NCBI RefSeq assembly: GCF_019710635.1
Contig: NZ_JAIFZS010000008.1
Span: 1-64,000 of the forward strand
DNA from: Mycolicibacterium xanthum
Lineage (GTDB): Bacteria > Actinomycetota > Actinomycetes > Mycobacteriales > Mycobacteriaceae
Direction: 5' to 3'
DNA: 64,000 nt
The translations under genes and the position numbers were made by a program. The notes below the pieces were generated by a model. That model ran no database searches. It worked only from the letters and a program-made list of their open reading frames with translations, and had not been told where the DNA came from. Positions 34,224 through 42,075 of this stretch are shown here, one piece after another (within the stretch, counting starts at the first letter, position 1; every line of letters begins with the position of its first letter).

Positions 34224-34322
34224 GCCCGTCAACATTAGCCTCAACCCGGGAAGAGCCGACGGCCGCGGGCAGTTGTGCCGAATGGACGTCTGCCGTCCCC
34301 GGACCACGAAGAGAGGACTGAT

Positions 34323-34952
34323 ATGACCGACCTGCCCGGCGACCTGCCCGCGAAATCGCGCGCCGATTTCTGGTTCGACCCGCTGTGCCCGTGGTGCTGG
34401 ATCACCTCCAGGTGGATCCTCGAGGTCGAGAAGGTGCGCGACATCGAGGCCAACTTCCACGTGATGAGCCTGGCGGTGCTCAACGAGGGCCGGGATCTGC
34501 CCGGGGAGTACCTCGAGATGATGACGAAGGCCTGGGGTCCGGTGCGTGTGGCAATCGCCGCCGAGCAGGCCAAGGGTCCCGAGATCCTCGCTCCGCTGTA
34601 CACCGCGATGGGTACCCGGATCCACAATCAGGGGAACACGGACTTCGATCAGGTGATCAGGGAGTCGCTCGACGAGGTCGGGCTGCCCGCCGAACTCGCC
34701 GAGGCGGCCACCTCCACGTTCTACGACCAGGCGCTGCGGGACAGCCACCACGCCGGCATGGATGCGGTCGGAAAGGACGTCGGGACCCCGACGATCCACG
34801 TCAACGGCGTGGCCTTCTTCGGCCCGGTGCTGTCCCGGATCCCCCGTGGCGAGCAGGCCGGCGAGCTGTGGGACGCGTCGGTCACGCTCGCGTCCTATCC
34901 GCATTTCTGGGAGCTCAAGCGCACCCGCACCGAGCCCCTGAGCTTCGACTGA
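34323..34952 (+). CDS. DsbA-family mycothiol-dependent oxidoreductase (Rv2466c-like)
   Basis: 209 residues from ATG 34323 with GAGAGGA upstream. Thioredoxin-fold with the redox motif [14 protein letters not shown] (CPWC, about residues 21-24), a helical insertion, and the cis-Pro segment [16 protein letters not shown]. The motif CPWC and position match M. tuberculosis Rv2466c, a mycothiol-linked reductase known to activate nitro prodrugs. No signal peptide, so it is cytoplasmic, unlike true DsbA. Confidence 0.92.
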   Translation: MTDLPGDLPAKSRADFWFDPLCPWCWITSRWILEVEKVRDIEANFHVMSLAVLNEGRDLPGEYLEMMTKAWGPVRVAIAAEQAKGPEILAPLYTAMGTRIHNQGNTDFDQVIRESLDEVGLPAELAEAATSTFYDQALRDSHHAGMDAVGKDVGTPTIHVNGVAFFGPVLSRIPRGEQAGELWDASVTLASYPHFWELKRTRTEPLSFD

Positions 34953-35019
34953 CCGGGGCGCCCCGATCGGCCCTCCGACCGGGCGGGCGCGGGTAGGCTC
35001 GCGGCCGGGAGGTGCGGAC

Positions 35020-35271
35020 GTGCGACTGAGGCGGGTTTTGCCGGTGGTGGGCGCCGTGCTGGCGCTGGGCGGTGCGCTGGCCCCGACCGCTGCGGCCCAG
35101 CCCGGGGACAACCCCTGCACCGTGGCCGTCAGCTTCCTGTGCCCGTTCATCCCGACCGCGCCCGATCTCGACGGCGACGTGGACCTGACCACGCAGCTGC
35201 CCACGGATCCGAACGCGTTGCCGCCGGAGTCCCGCCCGCCGGTGGATCCGTGCGTCAACGGGTGCATCTGA
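35020..35271 (+). CDS. Small secreted protein of unknown function
   Basis: 83 residues from GTG 35020, with GGGAGG about 8 nt upstream. A classical signal peptide (MRLRRVLPVVGAVLALGGAL...AAAQ) is followed by a roughly 53-residue mature part with four Cys (NPCTVAVSFLCPFIP, DPCVNGCI), which could form two disulphides. Pro/Asp-rich. I recognise the style from mycobacterial exported peptides, but not a named family. Confidence 0.75.
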   Translation: MRLRRVLPVVGAVLALGGALAPTAAAQPGDNPCTVAVSFLCPFIPTAPDLDGDVDLTTQLPTDPNALPPESRPPVDPCVNGCI

Positions 35272-35414
35272 CCCGGCCGGCGGTTTCCGCACTGTTGACT
35301 GGGGTTGCGGGCGACCCCAGCCCGGCGCGACCATGATCCGCTGACCCTGGCCGAACCCACCGCCGAAGGGACCTACCTCGTGCTGCGCCGCTCCGAGATC
35401 GCCGCCGACACGGT

Positions 35415-35858
35415 ATGACCGCACCGCTGGAGATGCTCGAGGTCGCCGTCGAGGAGGCCCGAAAAGGGTTGGCCGAGGGCGGCATCCCGATCGGCGCCGC
35501 GCTGTTCTCCGCGGACGGCACGCTGCTGGGCCGCGGCCACAACCGGCGGGTGCAACTCGACGACCCGTCGATCCACGCCGAGACCGACGCGTTCCGCAAC
35601 GCCGGTCGTCAGCGTGGCTACCGGTCGACGATCATGGTCACCACGCTCTCGCCCTGCTGGTACTGCAGCGGGCTGGTCCGTCAGTTCAAAATCGGTTCGG
35701 TGGTGATCGGGGAGAGCCGGACGTTCACCGGCGGCCACGACTGGCTCGCCGAGAACGGAACCGCGGTGACCCTTCTCGACGATCAGCGGTGCGTGACGAT
35801 GATGCGCGAGTTCATCGCGGCCAATCCCGATCTGTGGGCAGAGGACATCGGCGAGTGA
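35415..35858 (+). CDS. Cytosine deaminase (yeast Fcy1-like CDA-fold)
   Basis: 147 residues from ATG 35415. Zinc deaminase motifs: DPSIHAETDAFRNAG (HAE, zinc His and catalytic Glu) and TTLSPCWYCSGLV (PCxxC). The sequence resembles fungal cytosine deaminase Fcy1 closely enough to share the end motif (AEDIGE, compared with FEDIGE in yeast), GHNRRVQ and GGIPIGAAL. It would convert cytosine to uracil for salvage. It starts with an ATG overlapping the stop of a short upstream open frame (35299-35417). Confidence 0.85.
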   Translation: MTAPLEMLEVAVEEARKGLAEGGIPIGAALFSADGTLLGRGHNRRVQLDDPSIHAETDAFRNAGRQRGYRSTIMVTTLSPCWYCSGLVRQFKIGSVVIGESRTFTGGHDWLAENGTAVTLLDDQRCVTMMREFIAANPDLWAEDIGE

Positions 35859-35891
35859 GGTGATGAGTGCGATGGCAACCGCTGATCTTTC

Positions 35892-35999
35892 GTGGTGGTC
35901 ACCCCGCTGGCCCCGCCGATCGGCCGGGTCGGCGGCCCGGAGCGGGTGACGTCGGCGGACTTCATCAAGGAACGACTCGACGCGATGACTGTGAGCTGA
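35892..35999 (+). pseudogene. Possible 3' remnant of a lost gene between the deaminase gene and rpiB
   Basis: A 35-codon open stretch with GTG starts and coding-like composition (VVTPLAPPIGRVGGPERV, then TSADFIKERLDAMTVS) ends at TGA 35997-35999. A different frame begins MSAMATADLS at 35863, just before it, so this may be one frameshifted gene end. No family recognised; it may simply be non-coding. Confidence 0.2.
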
Positions 36000-36100
36000 C
36001 CGTCGTCGCCGGTGAGCGCGCGCAGAATGCCGCGCGGCGCGGCGTGGCGGCGTGCCGACGCGCGCGTTCGCGGAACCGGGGGAGAAGTAGGGTGGGCGCC

Positions 36101-36574
36101 ATGCGCGTCTACCTCGGGTCCGACCACGCCGGATACGAACTCAAGCAGGTCATCATCGAGCACCTGATCGCCGGCGGGCACGAGCCCGTCGATTGCGGTG
36201 CGTTCAGCTACGACGCCGAGGACGACTACCCGGCGTTCTGCATCGCCGCGGCGGAGAGGACCGTCGCCGACCCGGGCAGCCTGGGCATCGTGCTCGGCGG
36301 GTCCGGCAACGGCGAACAGATCGCGGCCAACAAGGTCCCCGGCGCGCGCTGCGCGCTGGCGTGGAGCACCGAAACCGCATCACTGGCCCGTGAACACAAC
36401 AACGCCCAGCTCATCGGCATCGGCGGCCGGATGCACAGCACCGAGGAGGCGCTGGCGATCGTCGACGCATTCCTGGGCACGGCGTGGTCGGAGGCGCCGC
36501 GTCACCAGCGGCGCATCGACATCCTCGCCGAGTACGAGAAGACGCACGTCGCTCCGCCCGTTCCCGGCGCCTGA
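36101..36574 (+). CDS. rpiB: Ribose-5-phosphate isomerase B
   Basis: 157 residues from ATG 36101. Interconverts ribose-5-phosphate and ribulose-5-phosphate in the pentose phosphate pathway. RpiB landmarks are VYLGSDHAGYELK near the start and GIVLGGSGNGEQIAANK, followed by CALAWSTETASLAREHNNAQ and IGIGGRM. As in mycobacterial enzymes, the catalytic Cys of E. coli RpiB is replaced and a Glu lies in the GSGNGEQ loop. Corresponds to Rv2465c; nei1 begins 3 nt after its stop codon. Confidence 0.93.
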   Translation: MRVYLGSDHAGYELKQVIIEHLIAGGHEPVDCGAFSYDAEDDYPAFCIAAAERTVADPGSLGIVLGGSGNGEQIAANKVPGARCALAWSTETASLAREHNNAQLIGIGGRMHSTEEALAIVDAFLGTAWSEAPRHQRRIDILAEYEKTHVAPPVPGA

Positions 36575-36577
36575 TCG

Positions 36578-37393
36578 GTGCCCGAGGGTCACACACTGCA
36601 CCGGCTGGCGCGCCGGCACCAACGCCGGTTCGGGCGTGCGCCGGTGCTGGTGTCCAGCCCGCAGGGGCGCTTCGCCGACGGCGCCGCCGCGGTCGACGGC
36701 CGGGTGTTCCGCAAGGCCAGCGCCTGGGGTAAGCACCTGTTCCACCACTACGACGGCGGGCACGTCGTGCACGTGCACCTCGGCCTGTACGGCACGTTCA
36801 CCGAGTGGCCCGTTCCCGACGACGGGGCCGCGCCCGCGCCGGTCGGGCAGGTGCGGATGCGGATGTTGGGTACCGGGGTCGGCACCGACCTGCGTGGCCC
36901 GACGGTCTGCGAGGTCATCGCCGAGCCAGAGATCGCCGAGGTGGTCGCCCGGCTCGGACCCGACCCGCTGCGCGCCGACGCCGACCCGGCACTGGCGTGG
37001 CGGCGGATCGGCAAGTCGCGCAGGTCTATCGGCGCGCTGCTGATGGACCAGGCGGTGATGGCCGGGGTGGGCAACGTCTACCGCAGCGAGCTGTTGTTCC
37101 GGCACCGCATCGACCCGTTCCGGCCTGGCACCGCGATCACCGTCGACGAGTTCGACGCGATGTGGCGCGACCTCGTCGCGCTGATGAACGTCGGGGTGCG
37201 TCGGGGCAAGATCGTCGTGGTGGAGCCCGAGCACGATCGCGGTGCGCCGTCGTACCGGCCGGGCAGGCCGCGCACCTACGTCTACCGGCGGGCCGGCGAG
37301 CCGTGCCGGGTGTGCAGAACACCTGTCCGGACCACCGAGCTCGAAGGCCGAAACCTGTTCTGGTGCCCGGCCTGTCAGGGCGGCCGGCTGTAG
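36578..37393 (+). CDS. nei1: Endonuclease VIII (Nei/Fpg-family DNA glycosylase)
   Basis: 271 residues from GTG 36578. Removes oxidised pyrimidines and nicks the abasic site. The N-terminus is MPEGHTLHRLARR: catalytic Pro2 and Glu3, with the Nei-type PEGH. The helix-two-turn-helix is MDQAVMAGVGNVYRSELLF, and the C-terminal zinc finger is CRVCRTPVRTTELEGRNLFWCPACQ (CxxC...CxxC). Corresponds to Rv2464c. It is the last gene of the conserved block; downstream sequence is accessory. Confidence 0.94.
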   Translation: MPEGHTLHRLARRHQRRFGRAPVLVSSPQGRFADGAAAVDGRVFRKASAWGKHLFHHYDGGHVVHVHLGLYGTFTEWPVPDDGAAPAPVGQVRMRMLGTGVGTDLRGPTVCEVIAEPEIAEVVARLGPDPLRADADPALAWRRIGKSRRSIGALLMDQAVMAGVGNVYRSELLFRHRIDPFRPGTAITVDEFDAMWRDLVALMNVGVRRGKIVVVEPEHDRGAPSYRPGRPRTYVYRRAGEPCRVCRTPVRTTELEGRNLFWCPACQGGRL

Positions 37394-37405
37394 CTCCCGA
37401 CCGTT

Positions 37406-37470
37406 GCGTTGAAACTGCACTCAGGGTGGGAAAGTGCGAGTGGCGACCTCCCTGACTGCAGCCTCAACGC
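37406..37470. repeat. Long imperfect inverted repeat between nei1 and a Gly-rich protein gene
   Basis: GCGTTGAAACTGCACTCAGG (37406-37425) pairs with CCTGACTGCAGCCTCAACGC (37451-37470) at 17 of 20 positions, across a 25-nt loop. It lies between convergent genes, so it may act as a bidirectional terminator, or be a copy of a dispersed intergenic element. Confidence 0.55.
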
Positions 37471-37515
37471 GAGGGGCTAGAAGTCGAGGGGCTAGAAGTC
37501 GAGGGGCTAGAAGTC
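37471..37515. repeat. Three tandem 15-bp copies that contain the stop codon
   Basis: GAGGGGCTAGAAGTC occurs at 37471-37485, 37486-37500 and 37501-37515. On the minus strand each copy carries the gene end GACTTCTAG, so the Asp-Phe-stop end of the neighbouring gene is present three times in register. Confidence 0.8.
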
Positions 37516-38286
37516 GAAGCCGCCGAAGTCGCCGCCGCCGAAGTCGCCGCCACCCCAGTCGCCGCCGCCCCACTCGCCGCCGGAGTCCCAGCCGCCGCCG
37601 TCCTGACCCGCGGCCAGGCCGTCGGAGAACCCGTCGCCGTACCCGTTCTCGAACGCCTGCGCGTCGTACCCGACGCCGGCCATCCCGGAGAACATCGTGC
37701 TGAACAGCAGGGCCGAACCGACACCCCAGGCGCCGGCCACCAGTGCGGGCTTCCACCACGGCTCGGAGTACCAGCCGGCCGGGACGGGCCTACCCGCCAC
37801 CCGGCCGCCCGGGTAGTAGTTCGGGGTGCGCTGCGACGGCGTCGGTGATGCTTCGATCTCGCGGCCTTCGAACTCGATGCGGCGATCCTCGGTGACGGTG
37901 CCCGCGGTGCGCTGGCCCGACAGCGATTCCAGCTCCGGTCCCGGGTCCATGCCCATCGCCAAACGCGCGGCACGCACGTAGTACAGACCTTCCATCGCGC
38001 TTTCCTTGGCCAGCTCGGCCTGGCGCGGTGAGCCGGCCTGGTCGATCTGCGAGGACGCTGCGGTGTAGCGCTCGGAGGCGTCCGCCAGCGCCTGCTTGGC
38101 GGCGTCATCGGTGCCGGTCAGCGCGAACACCTGCCCGCCGAGTCGCTCGATCACGCGGCGTGCGTCGGCCTTGGCATCCTCGAGCGAGGCCGCTGTGCGT
38201 CGCCCCACCGCCTTGGACGACCCGTACACGGCGACGCCGATTACCGCGACGACCAGCAGGAGCAGAATCAGCAACACGGCTTCCAT
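37507..38286 (-). CDS. Membrane protein with Gly/Asp/Phe-rich tail (DUF1542-like)
   Basis: 259 residues from ATG 38286, nine codons inside the longest frame; the N-terminal helix then begins immediately (MEAVLLILLLLVVAVIGVAV). A helical cytoplasmic or periplasmic region of about 110 residues follows (AKADARRVIERLGGQVF...QALADASERYTAASSQ). A second hydrophobic stretch is WWKPALVAGAWGVGSALLFS. The C-terminus is a low-complexity GGGDWGGGDFGGGDFGGFDF tail. Mycobacterial proteins of this appearance are annotated DUF1542; function unknown. Its 3' end is duplicated (see repeat at 37471). Confidence 0.7.
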   Translation of the reverse strand: MEAVLLILLLLVVAVIGVAVYGSSKAVGRRTAASLEDAKADARRVIERLGGQVFALTGTDDAAKQALADASERYTAASSQIDQAGSPRQAELAKESAMEGLYYVRAARLAMGMDPGPELESLSGQRTAGTVTEDRRIEFEGREIEASPTPSQRTPNYYPGGRVAGRPVPAGWYSEPWWKPALVAGAWGVGSALLFSTMFSGMAGVGYDAQAFENGYGDGFSDGLAAGQDGGGWDSGGEWGGGDWGGGDFGGGDFGGFDF

Positions 38287-38351
38287 GGCTTTCAGCGTAC
38301 CGACAGGAACCACACACCCTGCCGGTCAAACCGGTGCGGCTCCCGCGCCGC

Positions 38352-39272
38352 TCAGGCCACGTGCGGCTTGATCTCCTCGATCACCCACTGGGCGTGGTCG
38401 AGGTAGGCGCCGACATCGGTCACCGGCGGAATCGGAACCGACGTCATCGTCACGCCGAGTTCTGCGAACCGGCCCAGGTGGTCGATGATCTCGGCCGCGC
38501 TCATCCCGGGCTGCTGGGTGGGGTCGTCGACGACGACATGCCCCTCGCCGATCAGCGAGGTGCCCAGGGCGTAACAGACCTCGAACGCGCGCCCGTCGAA
38601 GGTCGGCTGCGACTTGATGTAGTCGATCTTCGCCGGGATCTCGTCAGGCTGGGTCAGGAACGGAATCCACCCCGAGGCGAACCGCGCGGCGCGCCGCAGG
38701 GCGGGGTTCGCGTCGCCGCCGATCCATATCGGCGGGTGCGGCTTCTGGACCGGCTTGGGCCCGAAGGCGAGGTTGTCGAACGCGACGTAGCGCCCCTCGA
38801 ACCGTGGCGACTCGTTGGTCCACAGCTCGATGATGGCCGCCAGGTACTCGTCGGCCATCCGGCCACGCTCCTGGAATGGGACGCCCAGCGCCTCGAATTC
38901 CTCTGCGTCCCAGCCGACCCCGAAGGTGACCATGATGCGCCCACCGCTCATCCAGTCGGCGGTTGCCAGGGCCTTGGCTGTGACGATCGGATGCTGCAGC
39001 GGGAGCAGCGTCACACACGAGTTGACCGCGATGGTCGTGGTGGCACCGGCGATGAAGGCCTGCGCGACCGTCGAGTGGAAGTAGTGTGCGCCGGAGAGCT
39101 CGACGTGGGTGTGCGGGACGACGAAATGCTCCGGTACTGCCAGCATGTCGTAGCCGAGCTCCTCTGCCCGGCGGGCCACGACCGCCTGGTCCGCTCCGCT
39201 GACCGACAGTTCCCATGGCTGAGTGAGAGCCTTCAGCTCCATCGTGTGCGGCATGTTCAACACGAATCTCAC
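38352..39272 (-). CDS. LLM-class F420-dependent oxidoreductase
   Basis: 306 residues from GTG 39272 (start VRFVLNMPHTMELK), with GGGAGG about 8 nt upstream. The luciferase-like TIM barrel is clear: AEELGYDMLAVPEHFVVP, LLPLQHPIVTAKALATADWM, GRIMVTFGVGWDAEEFEAL, PVQKPHPPIWIGGDANPALR. In mycobacteria such proteins usually use coenzyme F420 for hydride transfer; substrate unknown. The GTG overlaps the stop of the upstream epimerase gene (GTGA), so they form a coupled two-gene operon. Confidence 0.88.
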   Translation of the reverse strand: MRFVLNMPHTMELKALTQPWELSVSGADQAVVARRAEELGYDMLAVPEHFVVPHTHVELSGAHYFHSTVAQAFIAGATTTIAVNSCVTLLPLQHPIVTAKALATADWMSGGRIMVTFGVGWDAEEFEALGVPFQERGRMADEYLAAIIELWTNESPRFEGRYVAFDNLAFGPKPVQKPHPPIWIGGDANPALRRAARFASGWIPFLTQPDEIPAKIDYIKSQPTFDGRAFEVCYALGTSLIGEGHVVVDDPTQQPGMSAAEIIDHLGRFAELGVTMTSVPIPPVTDVGAYLDHAQWVIEEIKPHVA

Positions 39273-40300
39273 GGACCGACCTCCCTGGTGGTGGCGAGCT
39301 TTCCGACCTGCTCGGCGGACAGATGTCCGGCCCGGTACATCCATTGCAGCGTGTCGCGGAACGTGTCGGCGCGGTCCCGGAACACGACTCCCAACTCCGC
39401 GGTGGTGCGGGCGGTGTCTGCGCCCGGCCAACGGGTGGTGACCTCCATCGCGTCCCTGGTCAGCGGGAAGTCGAAGTCGTGGAAGCGCTTCACCACGTCG
39501 CCGATCGTGCCGGCGGCGCGCAGCACCGGACCGGGCACGGGAATCCGCCGTAACCGGAGACCGGTCAGCTCGCAGCACATGTCGTGGAACTCGGGCCACG
39601 TCAGCATCTCGGTCGCCGCGGAATACCGGTGTGGCCCGGCGGGCAACTCGAGGAGCGTGGCGTGCAGGGTGGCCAGGTCGCGCACGTCGACACATTGCAG
39701 GCCGCTGGACGTCAGCAACCAGCCGCCGCGCATGTACGCGATCAGCCCATTGTTGAGTGCACTAGGGCCGGGGTCGTCGGGGCCGACGATGCCGGCCGGA
39801 TAGCTGATCCGGATCGGTACGCCCTGCTCCTGGAGGCGACGCACATACCGCTCCGCCGTCGCTTTGGACCGGCTGTAGGCGGTGGCCCCGGGCGCGATGG
39901 GCAGCAGCGGGGACAGCGGCGGCCCGCCCGGTGTGAAGAACACCGCGAGGCTGGAGACGTGCACGATGCTGTCCAGCCCGCGCCGGGCGGCGGTGCCGAC
40001 GACTACCTCGACACCGCGTTGGTTGGTCTCTTCGACGACGCCGGCCGCCGCGCGACGCAGGTCGACCAGTGCCGCGGTGTGCACGACCCCGTCGCACCCG
40101 GCCAGCGCCGCATCGACCGCATCGGCATCGGTCATGTCGCCGACGACGATGTCGGTGGGCGAAAAGTTGTGTGCCGAGAAGACCCGATCCACCTTCGCCG
40201 GGTCGCGCACCATCAGCCGCACATCGTGACCGCGGGCAGCCAGCGCTACCGCGGTGTGCGAACCGGTGAACCCGGTTCCCCCGGTCACCAGCACCTTCAT
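39269..40300 (-). CDS. NAD(P)-dependent epimerase/dehydratase (extended SDR)
   Basis: 343 residues from ATG 40300. Rossmann motif VLVTGGTGFTGSHTAVAL at the very start; DMTDADAVDAALAGCDGVVH; active-site region IVHVSSLAVFF (Ser) with YSRSK (Tyr/Lys, about residues 143-147); and PAGIVGPDDPGPSA. Resembles 3-beta-HSD/dihydroflavonol-reductase-type SDRs. First gene of a two-gene operon with the LLM oxidoreductase and divergent from the sulfatase. A copy of the dyad also seen before the catalase operon stands 35 nt upstream of its ATG. Confidence 0.88.
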   Translation of the reverse strand: MKVLVTGGTGFTGSHTAVALAARGHDVRLMVRDPAKVDRVFSAHNFSPTDIVVGDMTDADAVDAALAGCDGVVHTAALVDLRRAAAGVVEETNQRGVEVVVGTAARRGLDSIVHVSSLAVFFTPGGPPLSPLLPIAPGATAYSRSKATAERYVRRLQEQGVPIRISYPAGIVGPDDPGPSALNNGLIAYMRGGWLLTSSGLQCVDVRDLATLHATLLELPAGPHRYSAATEMLTWPEFHDMCCELTGLRLRRIPVPGPVLRAAGTIGDVVKRFHDFDFPLTRDAMEVTTRWPGADTARTTAELGVVFRDRADTFRDTLQWMYRAGHLSAEQVGKLATTREVGP

Positions 40301-40335
40301 GTGATGAGCATGGACCCGATCCGGGCGCTGTCCCT

Positions 40336-40349
40336 AGGTATTCGACTAC
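40336..40349. promoter_or_regulatory. Second copy of the AGGTAxTCGACTAC dyad
   Basis: AGGTATTCGACTAC differs at one of 14 positions from the core of the palindrome at 29109-29122, is followed by a T run on the plus strand in both cases, and ends 35 nt before the ATG of the minus-strand epimerase gene, exactly as at the catalase gene. It lies within the 143-bp gap shared with the sulfatase gene (GTG 40444). Confidence 0.6.
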
Positions 40350-40443
40350 TTTTTGGGTCACAGCATTCTCGGGCACTGCACACACCTACAGTCACATGCG
40401 GCGTCAAGTTCTGGCACCGACTGAATGTCGAGGAGGAGTCCAC

Positions 40444-41940
40444 GTGAGCGACAAGCCGAACATCCTGATCATCTGGGGCGACGACATCGGGCAGAGCAAT
40501 CTGAGCTGCTACAGCAACGGGGTGATGGGATACCGGACCCCCAATATCGACCGCATCGCCGGCGAAGGGGCACTGTTCACCGACTACTACGGCGAACAGA
40601 GCTGCACCGCTGGCCGGGCCGCGTTCATCACCGGCCAGAACCCGTACCGCACCGGCCTGACCAAGGTCGGCATGCCGGGCGCCGAACTCGGTCTGAAGGC
40701 CGAGGATCCCACCATCGCGACGGCGCTCAAGGCGCAGGGCTACGCGACCGGGCAGTTCGGCAAGAACCACCTGGGCGATCGTGACGAGCACCTGCCCACC
40801 ATGCACGGGTTCGACGAGTTCTTCGGCAATCTCTATCACCTCAACGCCGAGGAGGAGCCCGAGCAGCCGGACTACCCGAAAGACCCGGAATTCCACAAGA
40901 AGTTCGGACCGCGCGGCGTGCTGCACACCTGGGCCAACGGTGACGGGATGCAGCGTATCGAGGACACCGGACCGCTCACCAAGAAGCGAATGGAGACCTG
41001 CGACGACGAGTTCCGTGATGCGGCAGTCGATTTCATCAAGCGCCAAGTCGATGCAGACACGCCGTTCTTCGTCTGGTTCAACACGACACACATGCATTTC
41101 CGCACGCACACCAAGCCGGAGAGCCTGGGCCGGTCGGGGCAGTGGCAGTCGCCCTATCACGACACCATGCTCGACCACGACGACACGGTCGGCAGCATGC
41201 TGGACCTGCTCGACGAGCTCGGCATCGCGGACAACACCATCGTCATGTACTCCACCGACAACGGACCGCACATGAACAGCTGGCCCGACGCGGGCATGAC
41301 GCCGTTCCGCAACGAGAAGAACTCCAACTGGGAGGGCGCCTACCGGGTTCCGGCCGTGGTGCGCTGGCCGGGGCACATTCCGGCCGGAACGGTGTTGACC
41401 GGAATCGTCAGCCACAACGATTGGTTCGTCACGCTGCTGGCCGCGGTGGGGGATCCCGACATCGCCGACAGGCTCCGTCAGGGAACCGAGTTGGGCGGCA
41501 CCCTGTACAAGGTGCACCTCGACGGTCACAACCAGCTGCCCTACCTCACCGGCGAAGTCGATGACAGCCCGCGCAAGCACTTCTTCTACTGCAATGACGA
41601 CGGAGACCTCACCGCGCTTCGGTACGACAACTGGAAGATCGTCTTCCTCGAACAGCGTTGCAGCGGGACCCTGCAGATCTGGGCCGAGCCGTTCGTCGAG
41701 CTGCGGGTTCCCAAACTGTTCAACCTGCGGACCGACCCCTATGAGAGGGCCGATCAGACGTCGAATACCTACTACGACTGGGTGCTCGACCACGTCTACC
41801 TGTTCGTTCCGGCGCAGGCCTACGTCGGGGAGATGCTGAAGTCACTGGTCGAGTTCCCACAACGTCAGAAGTCGGCCAGCTTCAACATCGCGCAGGTGAT
41901 GGACAAGTTGAACGACGCCGCCACGCACGGCGCCAGCTGA
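40444..41940 (+). CDS. Type I arylsulfatase-family sulfatase
   Basis: 498 residues from GTG 40444, preceded by GAGGAGGAG. Metal Asp pair near the N-terminus (LIIWGDDIGQSNLSCYS), and the formylglycine motif CTAGR (C at about residue 53) fits CxAxR, implying maturation by a formylglycine-generating enzyme elsewhere. Other active-site parts: FGKNHLGD (Lys and His), NTTHMHFRTH (His), VMYSTDNGPHMNSWPDAG (Asp-Asn). No signal peptide, so it is expected in the cytoplasm. Substrate unknown. It is followed by a strong hairpin at 41992. Confidence 0.9.
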   Translation: MSDKPNILIIWGDDIGQSNLSCYSNGVMGYRTPNIDRIAGEGALFTDYYGEQSCTAGRAAFITGQNPYRTGLTKVGMPGAELGLKAEDPTIATALKAQGYATGQFGKNHLGDRDEHLPTMHGFDEFFGNLYHLNAEEEPEQPDYPKDPEFHKKFGPRGVLHTWANGDGMQRIEDTGPLTKKRMETCDDEFRDAAVDFIKRQVDADTPFFVWFNTTHMHFRTHTKPESLGRSGQWQSPYHDTMLDHDDTVGSMLDLLDELGIADNTIVMYSTDNGPHMNSWPDAGMTPFRNEKNSNWEGAYRVPAVVRWPGHIPAGTVLTGIVSHNDWFVTLLAAVGDPDIADRLRQGTELGGTLYKVHLDGHNQLPYLTGEVDDSPRKHFFYCNDDGDLTALRYDNWKIVFLEQRCSGTLQIWAEPFVELRVPKLFNLRTDPYERADQTSNTYYDWVLDHVYLFVPAQAYVGEMLKSLVEFPQRQKSASFNIAQVMDKLNDAATHGAS

Positions 41941-41991
41941 GCCCCGGTACGCCTGACGGCACGTCCCGCCGGGCTCGTCGTCCTCCTGCGA

Positions 41992-42033
41992 CAGGACCCT
42001 CACCCGCTCGATCCGGTGCGGGTGAGGGTCCTG
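41992..42033 (+). terminator. Strong hairpin after the sulfatase gene
   Basis: CAGGACCCTCACCCGC (41992-42007) and GCGGGTGAGGGTCCTG (42018-42033) are perfect 16-bp complements with a 10-nt loop. It is 51 bp after the sulfatase stop and 42 bp before the next start. No T-tract follows, which is common for mycobacterial terminators. Confidence 0.65.
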
Positions 42034-42075
42034 CCGCAGACTCATACGCGAACGCCGATTCCGCTCGGGAGGACG

